Source: Oenanthe sinensis
Lineage: Eukaryota > Streptophyta > Magnoliopsida > Apiales > Apiaceae
DNA: 64,000 bases
Assembly (NCBI GenBank): GCA_028671895.1
Contig: JAPMAC010000207.1
Span: forward strand, 6,324,001-6,388,000
Direction: 5' to 3'
The notes beneath the pieces were generated by a model. That model was not told the DNA's origin and did not search any database. It worked only from the letters and a program-made list of their open reading frames with translations. Below are positions 22,861 through 35,342 of the stretch, piece by piece (positions within the stretch are counted from its first letter, which is position 1; every line of letters begins with the position of its first letter). Position numbers and translations under genes: made by a program.

Positions 22861-23378
22861 TGTTAGATATGAAGAAATGATGTTGACAGAGTCTATCCGA
22901 CAAAGTCTATCAATTAGAGTTTACAGAAGCTGATCAGAGTCTAGATGATGTCGGCAGAGTCTACAGAATCAGAGTCTACTCAACCGATAGAATCTAAGAT
23001 GATCAGAATCTGTTAAATGGTAATTCGACAAATCATGACTTGATTGAATACAAAAAAGGAAGTGTTTGTATGAAAGACAATTTCCTTCTTGAAGCTATCT
23101 ATTATGAAGATAATGATGGAAATCATATCTCTGTATTAAATAGTCATTATCTTTGCATTATTTAGATATGTAGTTGTGTACTAATGTACGATTCAATGCA
23201 TATTTTTTTGATAACCTAGCAGCTCTAAAGAACATTGATTTTCTTGAGAGAGTTTTGTATTAAGTTTGTCAAAGTTAATACAAACAGTATTTTATTTATA
23301 TACTTCTGTTCTAGTTTCGATTGTTTCATACTATTATATTTAACCCCCCTTCTATAGTAGTTTAATTACTGGGTAACA
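22861..23378 (+). repeat. E3 5' LTR (518 bp)
   Basis: Starts TGTTAGATATGAAG and ends TACTGGGTAACA two bases before the primer-binding site. The U3 part (22890-23000) repeats AGAGTCTA (CAGAGTCTATCC, CAGAGTCTAGATG, CAGAGTCTACAG, CAGAGTCTACTC), a variant of the E2 word. The R/U5 part shares AACCTAGCAGCTCT and GAGAGAGTTTTGTATT with the E1 LTR, and ACCCCCCTTCTA with all copia LTRs here. Confidence 0.9.
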
Positions 23379-23380
23379 AT

Positions 23381-23392
23381 TGGTATCAAAGC
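23381..23392 (+). other. E3 primer-binding site
   Basis: TGGTATCAAAGC, one mismatch from the canonical initiator-Met tRNA complement found in E1 and E5. Two bases after the LTR end. Confidence 0.88.
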
Positions 23393-23426
23393 AGGCGGTT
23401 TCGTAGAACCTAAAAGATCTCAAACA

Positions 23427-23560
23427 ATGTCAGGAAACAAGTATGAAAGCATCAGAATTCCAATTCTCAAAAAGGCTGAATATCCTACATGGAGGGTGAA
23501 GATGATGATGTTCCTGGAACCTACAGATCCTGATTATCTAGACATGATTAACAAAGGTCA
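23427..23560 (+). pseudogene. gag: E3 gag, 5' segment (cut by E5)
   Basis: ATG at 23427 opens the capsid N-terminus (MSGNKYESIRIPILKKAEYP, then WRVKMMMF), nearly the same as E1 gag. The frame enters E5 at 23561. The other side of the break is at 36990, after the duplicated GGTCA, where the same frame resumes at the expected gag residue. Confidence 0.9.
23556..23560. repeat. Target-site duplication GGTCA, left copy
   Basis: GGTCA lies directly left of the TG of E5 and again at 36990-36994 directly right of its terminal CA. A 5-bp duplication is standard for LTR-retrotransposon integrase. Confidence 0.95.
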
Positions 23561-25406
23561 TGTTAAGTCCCAAAGTAGCGTAGAAGGGGGGGTTGGATAC
23601 GATACTCACTAAATTAAAAATTCTTTCGAATCTTTTGTGGATAAATAATTTAGAGTTCGATTAGTGGTTCGAGTTCTTGTAGTGTTTAGGAGGCTGGCTT
23701 ACTAAATTTCTATTTTTATGAATAAACAATTAAGTTCTAGAAAATTAGCAAGTAATTAAATGAGACAGCTTTCGGGGAATATAACTTTTATATATAATCC
23801 TTGAGGATGCTACACCCAGTTAAAAATATAACTGGCTCCCAAAGAACAAATTAGTTCTTTGCTTCTACAAAGAGATATTACTGATTCCTATTACAATGTA
23901 TAGATCTGTGAATGAACAAAAAGGAAATCAATCTAACAGAGAGTGTTTTATAATAGCCCTATAAATTTACAACATAATGAACCAGCTAGATTATAAAACT
24001 CCGGTGAAGAAGGTATGTGTATAGCTTTGTATCTCTTCTTCTCCGACTTCTGTCTCTCTCTGTATCTCTTTGTTTCTGTGTGTTTATTTTTCACAGACAT
24101 ACATACATCCGAAATGAATTAAATTCATTTGTTTATATAGTGTAGGCTTTACAATAATTGAGTTGCTGTTGTGAGTGTCGAATTCTTCTCCCCTGTATGT
24201 TGACTTGAGTTGACTTTGAGAAACCCGTGGATATTTTCAAGGTGTCGAATATTGTTTCCATATATTGAACACTTAAAAAATATTCCATGTGTCGAATTCT
24301 TTAGTCACATGTAATTGCCTTAGTCACAAATAGGTAGGTGTCGAATTCCAAGTCCTAGTGCAGCTAGGTGTCGATTTTACTCCCCTTATACATGCCTTGT
24401 GATTTAAATTATATGTGTCAAATTCATTAGTCACATAAAAAGGTGGGTGTCAAATTCTTGTCCTTGTGAATATAAATCACATTTTCTCAAAGCATTTCTA
24501 GGTGTCGAGTTTAGTTTAATTTGACTTGGTCAAATTACAATTTGATCACCAACCTTTTATACTTTTGCACTTGATCACTTGCGGTTTGGTCACTTGCAGT
24601 TTAGCTGTTGTGCGGTTTGGCTGTTTGACTATTGAGTTGTTCAGCTATTTTTCCTTGCACTCTTGAACCTTTACAAGCGCTTTAATCCTCGACACTTTTC
24701 TTCCATTCCACACTCACTTAGTCAATGCTCTACTTCATAGATGTAATTACCATTATCTTTCGTGTTGACGTTTAGTGCACTGGTCTGGTTCACAAACGAT
24801 TAACACTGATCCTGATCTTCACATCTCATTTAATTCAAATGACAAGAGTGTTGCAGTTCTTTATTGCTTCGAACACTGATTATAAATAAACACTGTACTT
24901 TCACTAGAATCTTTTCTGGTACTTAGACAACATCTTCATTACTACTACAATCTTGAATACTTCATTATCTGTTCTTCACTGACGCTTGAACATATAAATG
25001 AACTTCTTTCAGTGAGTATAACTTCAAGACTGCAGCTGTCTTCTTTAACCTTTGTCTTTACCCTGTCTTCAATTCTTCTAGATTCCTATGCTTTGAACAC
25101 TGTCTATCTTCAATTAATGTCTTTACACTGAAATCTTCTAGTGGCACTTCTATACCAAATCTTTAACACTTCTGAAACCCCTAAAGTCTTTAACCATTAT
25201 TCTTCACTGAGGCATGAACATGTAAATGAACTTCTTTCAGTGACCTGTAGTAGACTTCAAAACTTCTTCTAATGTCTTGATTCATTGTATTTGCCTTGTC
25301 TTCATTTCTTCCTGATTTCTGTGTAGGCGTAGTATTATTAACCTGTCTTGTTCTAGTGTTGAGTTATCACAATAACTATTCATGCAGCTTCGTAATCTCA
25401 CTAACA
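23561..25406 (-). repeat. E5 3' LTR (1846 bp)
   Basis: Starts TGTTAAGTCCCAAAG, ends CTCACTAACA next to the polypurine tract. Carries AGAAGGGGGGGTTG near its start. Between 24170 and 24520 it holds repeated GTGTCGAATTC / GGTGTCGATTTT words. It is 199 bp longer than the right LTR because of a deletion in the latter. Confidence 0.93.
24170..24520 (-). repeat. GTGTCGA motif cluster in E5 LTR
   Basis: At least seven copies of GTGTCGA(A/G/T)TT (or the GTGTCAAATTC variant), often followed by CTTAGTCACAT. The same word recurs inside the element at 34620-34760 and in the right LTR (35955-36290). Confidence 0.85.
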
Positions 25407-25420
25407 ATCTCCCCCTATTT
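25407..25420 (-). other. E5 polypurine tract
   Basis: Minus strand AAATAGGGGGAGAT immediately before the 3' LTR; the same string sits at E6 (40528) and E4 (53895). Confidence 0.9.
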
Positions 25421-27560
25421 GATTGTTAAACTTAGCAAACAAATCCCATATGGAGGATAACTCAACTAACAACTAGAAAAAGTAATTGTCCGAGACTTGT
25501 AAATAATGCTACTGGTTTTTCTGGATCAGATTCTGCATTTCCAGAATTCTTGTGTAACTGAAATGAAAGATGTTTGTTTCTCTAGCACTGAAATGATATT
25601 CATTTAGTATCATCTTCATTTCTATCTGTTTGAGCTGTGTCCGCTTCAAAATCCTTCATAGTTTGAACTTAAAGAACTTATCATGAACAGAGCTTCATAA
25701 GAATTAGATTCCTGGGAACGTCTTCAATAGAACATAGAACATAGCTCAAATAATGTTATCCCCTTAAGAATGTGATTCTCCTTCTTTTTCTTCTTCTCCC
25801 TTTAGATAAGCAATGAAAGTGTCAATTCTTTTCTGTACATCCCACTTGGATGATGAATCCTCTATTGACAGCTCCTTTCAAGTATAGGATACAATTTCTT
25901 GATTCTCCCATATTTTATTGTTTCCCCTAAGGATCAGAAGATAAGATTTTCTTTTTCTTCTTTTCTAAAATCTCCCTCTAAGGATATTAACTTCTCCCAA
26001 GGATACGAAGATAAGATTTTATTAACTTCACCTTTTTCTTCCTATAAATTCTCCCCCTTAGTTGAGGAATCCTCCAATGACCCATCTTTTGAATGGTTTG
26101 TCTTCCAAAAAAGGTTCTCATCTGTCATTGATCGGAAAAAATATAGTAACTTTTCTTTTAGAAGTAGCAAGTAGCAAGGGTAAGTGTTTTGCTTATGGTT
26201 TCCTCACTTCTACTACGTTCTGTTAGTGTTTACACTCAAGTGTCGAGCACTTAGAAGTGTTTCACTCTTTCTCTCCCTATCTCTCACTCAAGTGTATCTC
26301 TCCGTCACTTTCATTTAAGTGTTTCTCTCTCTCACTTTCACTCTGCATTCCAAATATAGCCTTCTGTACCTGCAAGTGAAATCCGTCAATTCATTCATAT
26401 TATCATCACCTGATTCATCAGAATGAACTGAATCACAATCAAGTGGAGAGTTGCCTCATAGAGGTGTTCTTGATCTATCATGCATAAGCACTATCTCAGC
26501 ACCAGACTCAATAGCGTTTGCTAAATCACTGTCTAGTGGAGCCTCACCTCTTTGAGATGGGTTATCCCAAGATTTTAAAATCTGTTAGTGAATCCTGCCT
26601 AGTTCTATCAAGGATTTGCCTCATACCTTCTCCGTAAACGGGAGGTGGGCATTCCTTTTCAGGATCTGGAAATATTCCTTCAAGGAGGGGCGACGTAGTA
26701 GGCAATGTAATGAATGGCAATTTAGAGCTTACATTTCCCTCGTAACCCGGTGACGGGAATTTTGTATAAAATACCCTACTTGACTCATCCGAAGAATTCT
26801 TGTCAAGCAGTTACCTCTCAAGCCCAGATAAATCTGAACAAGAGATCTCCCTTTCAGGATGCAGAAGATTAACTTCTGTTTGAGGTAGATACATTGGACA
26901 ATGTAATGTATGGCTAGAGTCTGTATCTCCTCTAAATGCCTATTCCTCTTACTGTGCACGCCTTGCAATGTGTTCCTAGAATTTATCTGTTTAGGCTTAC
27001 CATCAGCGTGAGTGCCAGTGGTGTGCTTGACTCATTACAAGATGCTCTGGCTGACGAGCGAATTTCAATGGACTCACCCTGTTGAGAGAATGATTCCAGA
27101 GACAGTTTTATTGCCTTTTCAGCTCTGCATCCTTTTGAGAAGATGCAGATGAGTTTACAAATACCTCAGTTATATACTACTTTTCTTCTCTGGAGGTAGA
27201 GCTGTGGGTGCACTTCCGACTTCATCCTTATTTGTTGCATCAAATGCAGTTTCTCCCTTATCAACCTCTAACTTACAAAGTTTCCTTATATCTCCAAGGG
27301 TTAATATATGGAAGTGTATGAATTAGTGTTTGGTATTATGGCCTGGGTAAGCGATTGATGGGTTTTCAACCTCTTGGTCAGCTTCTATAGCCTTTGGGGG
27401 CTAATCCGAAAGAATCAATCAAGATTAAAAGATAATCACCTTAACATTTCAAAATATATTTTACATCTCAAAGAGAAGGAAAAATATAATAAGGAATGGT
27501 AATGGATTGCATTAAAGAATTTTTAGTAAAAGAGTTTTGTCAAATCAAAAAAATTTATCA
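25421..27560 (-). pseudogene. E5 extra-ORF region, decayed
   Basis: No long frame survives, but nucleotide passages parallel the E6 extra-ORF region in the same order: GATAACTCAACT and TTTCTGGAT...CATTTCCAGA near 25460-25550 (E6 about 40575-40670), and AGGATCTGGA ... GGCAATGTAATGAATGGCA near 26660-26720 (E6 about 43190-43240). This indicates a former extra ORF of the E6 type. A repeated AATGTAATGAATGG/TATGG word recurs at 26705 and 26897. Confidence 0.5.
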
Positions 27561-29790
27561 TTTAAGAGCATGATATCAATAGACATTTTCTTTAAGATAC
27601 TTATCCCATAATAAAATGCGGGAAAGTGTATCAGAGAAAATTTCTATCCCTTATGAATTTCATATAAGGCAAACTTCCCATAATAAAACGCGGGAATTTA
27701 TACCAAAGAAGAAATTCAACTCTCTTACCGAATTCTATCTCAATAAAATGACTTTTTTCCTTTATAACCTAATTACTGTAAATTTTGAAAATAATTTTGC
27801 AAAACATCCTTCTCAGATAGAGGAATATGATTTTCTGACTTATAATGCAATTATGATTTACATCATTTTCGTCCACCTGATAGTATACCCGACTTAAAAT
27901 AAAAACATGACAATTGGGGTGAATGAATTCTTAACAATACAGCACTAGGCCTTCAAAGCAACAACCACTGTTTAGGTACTCTGAATCAATGTGAAACATA
28001 CATTGAAACAAGTGTTTAAAAACAAATCATTTTACAAGTGATTGGTTCCTCGAAGTTAAAACAATTTCTCCAAATAAAATAGCAGTCACAAAGTTTCTGC
28101 CACTTTAAAAAGAAAAATTAAGAGAGAAAAAGTTTTGTAAGATAAAACTTTTAAAACTATGATTTTTGGGAGAGGATAAAAGATTTTGAGATTGGAGAAA
28201 AATTATCCTCAAGAAAAGTTTGATTTACACCCTAGGATTTAAAAATTAAAGTAGGGCTGTAAATCAAGAGATTTTCAAAAGAGAAGTTTTGAAAAAGAAT
28301 TTTGAAACTTTCTTATCTAAACTGATAAAAAGTGAATGTATCTTTGAATAAGACATTTTGAAAAAGAAATAGACAAAAATTTCTTTTAAATACATTCAGG
28401 ATTATAAATCAGTCAAAGAAAGAAAACTAAATATACGAATACTAACGGCTTTTTCAAAAACCAATTTTTACTTAGAATAAAGACTAAGCAAATCCATTAG
28501 TATCAATATATCACAATTATTTTGTAATAAAATATTATTCAATTATCACAAAGTAATAAAAGATAATAATTGTACTACAAATAATTATGCTGCATATTTA
28601 TTTTAATTTACTTAAATCATGGAACCAATATATTACTGAATTGTTTTTTATCATCATGATTTTAATAAATCAAAATAAATTAAATACTTATGTTATACTA
28701 AGCAATTGCCAATAACATGCATATATATCAAATAAACATGGCAATCATTCAGTAGAACAATAAGCATTGTAATATATTTTTATTATTAGTGATTTCAAAT
28801 AAATATTATGTTGTATTATCACTAATATTAAAAATATCACAATTAATTGCACGGAAATATTAAAAAAATATCATTACTTGATATTTATCAATAATTTCGA
28901 AATGCAAGAAATTATGCTTTTAATATTTTATCAAATTAACATTAGGAAACTAATAAACATTGAATTGCTTTAATTCACAATTTTAATAAGATAAAATAAT
29001 TTCGCTAAATACTAAAATATTCATAGGATTGAATATTAGCGTCTAACTTCTTACGCTATATCTAATAATCGTCACTCAAGCATATTGCAATTGTACTCAT
29101 AACAATTATTAATGATATACGTAAGCTCGAGGAAATAGTTGAAAAGAAATTCACAAGTCCTTTAAATATAGACATTTAATACTTGTGATCTTAATTACAA
29201 CTCCTCGCAAACAAAATCAATTTTAGAAATATTTTTTAAGTATATAAAACATTGAGAATTTTATACACATAACTTAGAAAATACTTCATCTTCCAATATT
29301 AGTGAGTTTTAAAATATGCATTAAATACTTAGAACAGAAATTCTAAATATTGTCACTAATATCAAAAGTATCACAATTATTTGTAATAAAATATTTAAAA
29401 ATATCATAGCAAAATATCAGAGCAATTAAGCAAGATATCATTGACTAATACTCATCAAATATTTAACACACCAATAATTATGCTTCTAACTTATGCTAAA
29501 TAATTTAACTACCACTTATGCATATTACATTGTAAGCATGATAATTAAACTAATAGCAAAAAGTATGAGGAACTGGATTTAAAATGAATTCACAAGTCCT
29601 TTAAATATGGAAAATTTAATACTTGTGAACTCATTTGAGAATTCCTTGCAGATGGGATTTCCAACAAATATGCATATAAATAATATCCCAAGTTCACTAA
29701 CCAACTTAAATAAAATAAATTCATCAAGTTATTTAGCAAAGATCTACAAGTTATTCTACTAAGGACAATCTCGAAAGAAATGATAACTGG
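27561..29790. repeat. E5 AT-rich spacer with a diverged internal duplication
   Basis: Very AT-rich and without frames. Two diverged copies about 450-500 bp apart are visible: text around TTCACAAGTCCTTTAAATAT at 29150 and 29590, and ATATCACAATTA at 28835 and 29365. The position corresponds to the pol-to-extra-ORF spacer of E4 and E6. Confidence 0.55.
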
Positions 29791-32560
29791 TGTCCATGAG
29801 CTTGTTCCTTAAGTGGTGTGGAGATATTAACAGAGTTGTTGGATTTGACAGCTTCTAGAAATGATTTCCCTGTCTTTCTTACAACCTGCATCATCTATAT
29901 CTATATAGCCAATTAGGTTAAACCTATTATCTTTAGGGTACCTGATTATGAGAATTGGTGATCCCCTAAGATATCTAACAATTCATAACTTAGCTATAAG
30001 ATAAGATTATCTAGTATCCACTTGAAAACTTGCATATAGGCATATCGAGAATAAAATATATGGTCTTTAGCACTTGAATAAGTAATGAGCTAATCATACC
30101 TCTATAGCTTGTCACTTCAGTTCATATACCTGATTTGCCATGATCAAGCTTAGTGGTTTGTTGGAAAGAAGTCTTGGCAGGTCTAGAATCTTCCAAATTG
30201 CGCATCTTCAAAAGATCCTTGACTTAATTTAATTGCCATCATTCTTTCGAATTAATTATAATCCAGAAAGAATTGTAACTGTTGCAACATGCTCATCTTG
30301 TACCTACTTTGCATTAACTTAGTAAAAATCTCTTGCCAAATTTTCATTAGTAGACCCATATATAGTACAATCATGGTATACTAGCACATATATGACATTG
30401 TGTGTGCCAAGTATTCTAAAGAGATATATGTGTATAACTACTCTAATATTAAATCATTTTTAAGTAATTAACAGTTAGAGTGTCATACCATGTCCTTGAC
30501 GTTTTGCTTGAATTCCTACCTCCATCATAGAGGAGCTTGGGAAGAGAATGATATACAAATTCCAATGGATTTGCAACTTCAAAGTCCAGGAAATGTTGTA
30601 CATCAACTTTAACTTCTAACTCACCATTCAGGAGTGCACTTGTTCACATTCATCTGTTAGCTCTTCATGCTTGAATGCTCAACATGTGCTAGGGATATCC
30701 TATTATTAGGTCCTCATCTTGTTTGGTCCTAAAGGATCAAGTCTCGTCACTGGTTCTTACTGTTTGATCTTGAAAGTCCCGAAGATTATGTTTCCATCAT
30801 CATCGATACCTTCTACCTGATAGTAACCTGTAGCAACCAATTTGGCTTTGTCCCTCATAACAATGCCAATAACTATCCAATATCTGTGAACCCTTACTGT
30901 ACCAATTTCAGCTTCGACTTTAGTGGTCTGGGTTCTAGCTTCAATAATTTTTGCCTTCAAACTGATTGAGATCACCTTGCATTTGCAATCACCCAATCTG
31001 GATCAATTAGTGCATCTTCACTATTCTTTGGGATACCAATTTTTGATTGTTGGGTCCCGAAAAATATATGTTCATTTTGATTAGCACTTCTAGCCTTTAT
31101 TCAAAATCCGGATCACTAAGAACTAGATTCTATGAATGACTTTGACTTCAAACCTTTTGTCTTGGCAGATATGTTCTTAATGTATTCCTTCGATCTTCAT
31201 TGTGTTGAGTACGACTAGTAGATCCTTCTTTTATTTTGCTCCCCCTGAGTTACTGTTAGGATGTGTTGAAGATCATTCACCTTTTTCAGTGGATTCTGTT
31301 AAAGTTCACGAGTTGTGTAGTTTCACTACTATTTCCTCTAGTAGGATCTGAATCATCATCATTATCATTGATTCCTTCTGAAACCTTAGTTTCAACATTA
31401 GTATCTGAATTTGACTCTGACGGGATGTCAAAATTCAAAGATTCAGAATAGTCTTTCATTTGAATGCTTGGGAGCTTGGTGTAGTAGGTCGAAACATTCA
31501 GACTTTTAATCACCTTCTGGTTTTGTATCATTAATGAGTAGCCGAGGAAAATTGTTCCTTGAGTCTTAACTTCTTGTCAAGATACTCATTTAAATCTTCA
31601 GTAAATATCAATTTCCTCCAAACACATGAAAGATCTTCAGTGTTTGCTTCTGGTTGACCATTAACTCATATGATGTCTTTTCATGATCTTGTTGATTAAA
31701 GCAGCATGTTATGTTAATTGTTTCAGCTTCAAAGTACCTTTTTCAGTGCATAATTCATTTAGAACTTTATTCGCAAAATTCAGTTCCATTATCTGACTTC
31801 AAAGTTCTCACAGCTTACTTTGCTTCCAACTTGATCTACCTGATGATCAATTACCATATGTGACATTTTATCTGTTGAATGCACGAACATCACCAATTTA
31901 TAACTAGGGTTGTCAGCAACTACCACTAAGCAAATTTCTTCATTGACATAATTTGCTTCAGTGTGATGTTTTCATTGACTTCCCTATATGACATACTTCA
32001 AAATGTCCTTCTTGATAGAATTCCATTAGAAGCTGTCATCTCACCAATTTCATCTTTATCAGAGAATCCATTGTCTTGATCAACAAGTGTGAGAGCTTCC
32101 TTTTCCATAGCTAACTCTTTACTAATGAAGCTTTACTGAAAAGTTCGCTTCACCTTTGCATACAAGTTCCATGTCAGCTACGAACAAACTTCCTCACTCC
32201 TAGTTGAGTGAGCTTCCATCTTTCTTGCTTCAAATCAAACATTTTTCCTTTTGAATGCTTTTCCAGAAAACCCTTGACAAAGAATTCCCTAGTGCTCTGT
32301 AGATAGTGCTTAAGTCCTTCCACAAGAAAGATGCTTCCACTGATGACAATTCCAAAAATCATTATAGCCGAATCCCTTATACATCCTTTGTTGTCATCCC
32401 CAAAGGTTACCATTGGGTAGGCTTTCTCAATCAACTATGATAGTAGAGCTTTAATCTTAATCATATACCTCGAATAGTAAATGTCACGAAGTCACATAAC
32501 TTTTGTCTTTTGTTACATACTCTGCAATCACAAATGATTAAGTTTCTTGGTACTCAACTT
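29791..32560 (-). pseudogene. pol: E5 pol, heavily decayed
   Basis: Recognisable scraps in pol order on the minus strand: protease/GAG-pre-integrase (32434-32174, VTFGDDNKG), integrase text (about 31560-32000), the Ser/Asp-rich linker (31531-31286), the start of reverse transcriptase with RDKAKLVATGY and EGIDDDG (30996-30757), the RT active-site region (about 30340-30400) and RNase H (about 29850-30130). Frames shift repeatedly and no domain is complete. No catalytic function can remain. Confidence 0.75.
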
Positions 32561-34600
32561 TAATTGAGTCCAGATGGGTTAGAGATATTACTTTAAACAG
32601 TGGTAACAACAGCTTCAATATGCAAAAGCACATTGATAGAAGAACTAACAAATTAATTACTAATTCTGTCTAATCCATTTCTGTCATTGTCTAACATTTT
32701 TATCTATCTCTAATTACCTGACTCAGTTTTAGATTAAGATTCGAATCTACAAATGTTATTGACTACTTAGATAATTCTACCATTTTTTAAACTTATCACT
32801 AACAAGCAATACATGATTTAATATAGCATTTTATACAACTATGTGAGTAGAAGCAAATCACATAAAAATAAGTACATAAATAATTCAAGAATATGTAGAG
32901 TGTTTGAATAAAACATTATGATCAATATCAAATTCCACATACACTTAACAAGTCATTTACCACAATAAAAACAAATATAAAATATCTAATCTATGACCTA
33001 TTTGTCTATTTAGCAATTTTCACAACATTAGCAGAGGTATTAAATCACAGAAGATTTAACTCAACTTCCATCAAATATTTTAGGGATACACCTAACCGTC
33101 TAAAACATCCTATCTAATTCTCCAGATATTCATTTTACTGCATATAAAATCAAGTATGAAATGTACTTATTTAAATTCATGAATCCTAGCATGCAATCTT
33201 ATTCTTAGCAATCAATTAAGCATTTAAGTCATAAGTTGCTAACATGCTGACATGAATATAATACATTTCAAAACTTAATAATTATACAGTTCTGAATTAG
33301 ATAAACGTATACTAGTTAGAATGTGTACCTGTGAAGTGCTTAGTGATTCATCTCCAGTGTTGGTCATTGATGCCAGATATCTATTTGGTTAATCACTGTC
33401 ACTGATAGAATCAGCCTTGCATTTAACTTTATCAACAAATGCTTTCCTTTGCTAAATCGTCACTAATGCTTGAGATTCCTGCTTTAACCCAACGCAGTGT
33501 CTGTCATCATTTTCTTGTACAGGCTTCTTGAAACTGTGTAGTAAACCAATATCTTGTCTTTCAAATATAAACCATCACTGTCTTGCAACCGCCTCTTGAA
33601 CTGATCTTGAAAATCTCCTTTATGGAATCTATAGGTAATGACCTTAGATTTAGAATTTGGATTCTATCTGAATCTGACGTCACTGAACTTCCTATTGCCC
33701 TGCAGGCTTGACTTGTAGTCCAGTTCTCAAGTTATTCCAAAGTGCCAAATTGACATGCAACACCTTGACCACTACCTCGAGCTACAACATCTTCAATTCA
33801 GCTTCTAGGATCAAACCGTTTCTGTTCAGAGGTTCTCAACCTTGACTTCAATCAAATTTGGTTTCTGGGTCACAAATACAGTGGATATGCTAACAACCTA
33901 TTTTACCAAATATTATCTTCTTCAGCTCTTGTTCTTGTTCATAGGCATTCAGCACACAAATAGTTCCTCTAAAGATAATGTGGTTGTATCCTTAGATTCC
34001 TGTTGGCTGTAATCCTGTGTTCCAGATGATCTGCAGTGTTAGCACGAACTTCCTGTAATCTCCCTGTAGAATAAACTTTAAGGCTTGTACAGAGATTTCA
34101 GGTAGTCCAGTCTGTTCTCATTTACTACTTTAATCCCTTAGATTTTTCACCTAAAAATTCAGCTTAAATCAACCAAAAACTGTACCCAAATTAATTTCTT
34201 CTTTTACAGCTTTCAAAATATTAGTGGGATCCTATGAAGTAAACCTGTGAGGAAATTAATACTATTATTTCTCCAATCTGTACCAGAATTAACTTCATTG
34301 GATAATCTTCAGTCAATTTTAGTTGTCTTCAATACCCGGAAAAATCTTCAACTACAAAACATTTAGCACCCTCGAATTAATATTTAAGAAAAAATTAAAT
34401 TTACGGAATTTTTAACTTTCTTAGAAAATAAATTAATCAAAAATAAAAATTTATAAATAATTAATTTTCAAGAATATTTAAAATTTCTTAAAAATTAAAA
34501 ATCCATAAATTAATATTTTAAGAAAAATTTTAGTTTTCAAGAATCTTAATTTTTCTGTAAAAATAAATAAATCTAAAATAAAAAATTAAAGATTATAAAA
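32561..34600 (-). other. E5 gag/leader region, unrecognisable
   Basis: By position this should hold gag between pol and the primer-binding site. I could not recover a capsid motif or zinc knuckle; 34380-34600 is AT-rich. It may be deleted, replaced or simply too diverged to read by eye. Confidence 0.35.
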
Positions 34601-34614
34601 TTTGGGGTACCAAA

Positions 34615-34765
34615 TAATAATTTGGTATGTGTGTCGATTTTATATACCGAGTGAAGCTTGGTGTCGATTCCTTTGATCCAATAATCTTGGTGTCGATTTT
34701 ACTTCACTTGACTCGCCTTAGACTTGGTGTCGAGTTCTGTTAATTAGCATGTGTCGACTTCTATT
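34615..34765 (-). repeat. Internal GTGTCGA cluster of E5
   Basis: Five copies of GTGTCGA(T/G/C)TT in 150 bp (around 34630, 34662, 34692, 34729, 34752), the same word as in the E5 LTRs. It lies outside the LTR, so the motif is not confined to the terminal repeats. Confidence 0.85.
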
Positions 34766-34949
34766 GTTTTTTCCTCAGCAATGCCTCAGAAATGTTGTTA
34801 AAGGCGTGTGCAAGAAGGCGATCATTTTCGACACAACACATGATTACTGTACTAATTCACATGTACCGGTTGAATAAATCCAATCTAGAAATGGACCACG
34901 TCTTTTGTTTAATAAATTCAAATATTAAACTTTATTAAATCTATGAATT

Positions 34950-35220
34950 AAACTAATTAAAATTTATAACAAAAATTAATAAAAGTTTATAAAATAAATT
35001 TTATAAAAGTTTATAAAATAAATTTAATATTAAGTTTATAAAATAAACTAATTAAAATTTATAATATAAACTAATAAAAGTTTATAAAACAAATTTTATA
35101 AAAGTTTATAAAATAAATTTAATATTAAGTTTATAAAATAAACTAATTAAAATTTATAATATAAACTAATAACAGTTTATAAAACAAATTTTATAAAAGT
35201 TTATAAAATAAACTTATTAA
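34950..35220. repeat. 95-bp AT-rich tandem repeat
   Basis: Units begin AAACTAATTAAAATTTATAA at 34950, 35045 and 35140, spaced exactly 95 bp; the third is truncated. Sub-repeats of AAAGTTTATAAAATAAA lie within each unit. Non-coding. Confidence 0.9.
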
Positions 35221-35328
35221 AAGTTTATAATTAAACTTATTTAGCAAGGCCTCCTTCTGAGTTCAAATAGCTGCGGCACAGTGAACTTCACTGAGCTAAT
35301 GGATCCTGATTTGTATGTCAAACAGCAA

Positions 35329-35340
35329 GCTCTGATACCA
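35329..35340 (-). other. E5 primer-binding site
   Basis: TGGTATCAGAGC on the minus strand, two bases inside the right LTR. Confirms the right LTR as the 5' LTR. Confidence 0.92.
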
Positions 35341-35342
35341 AT

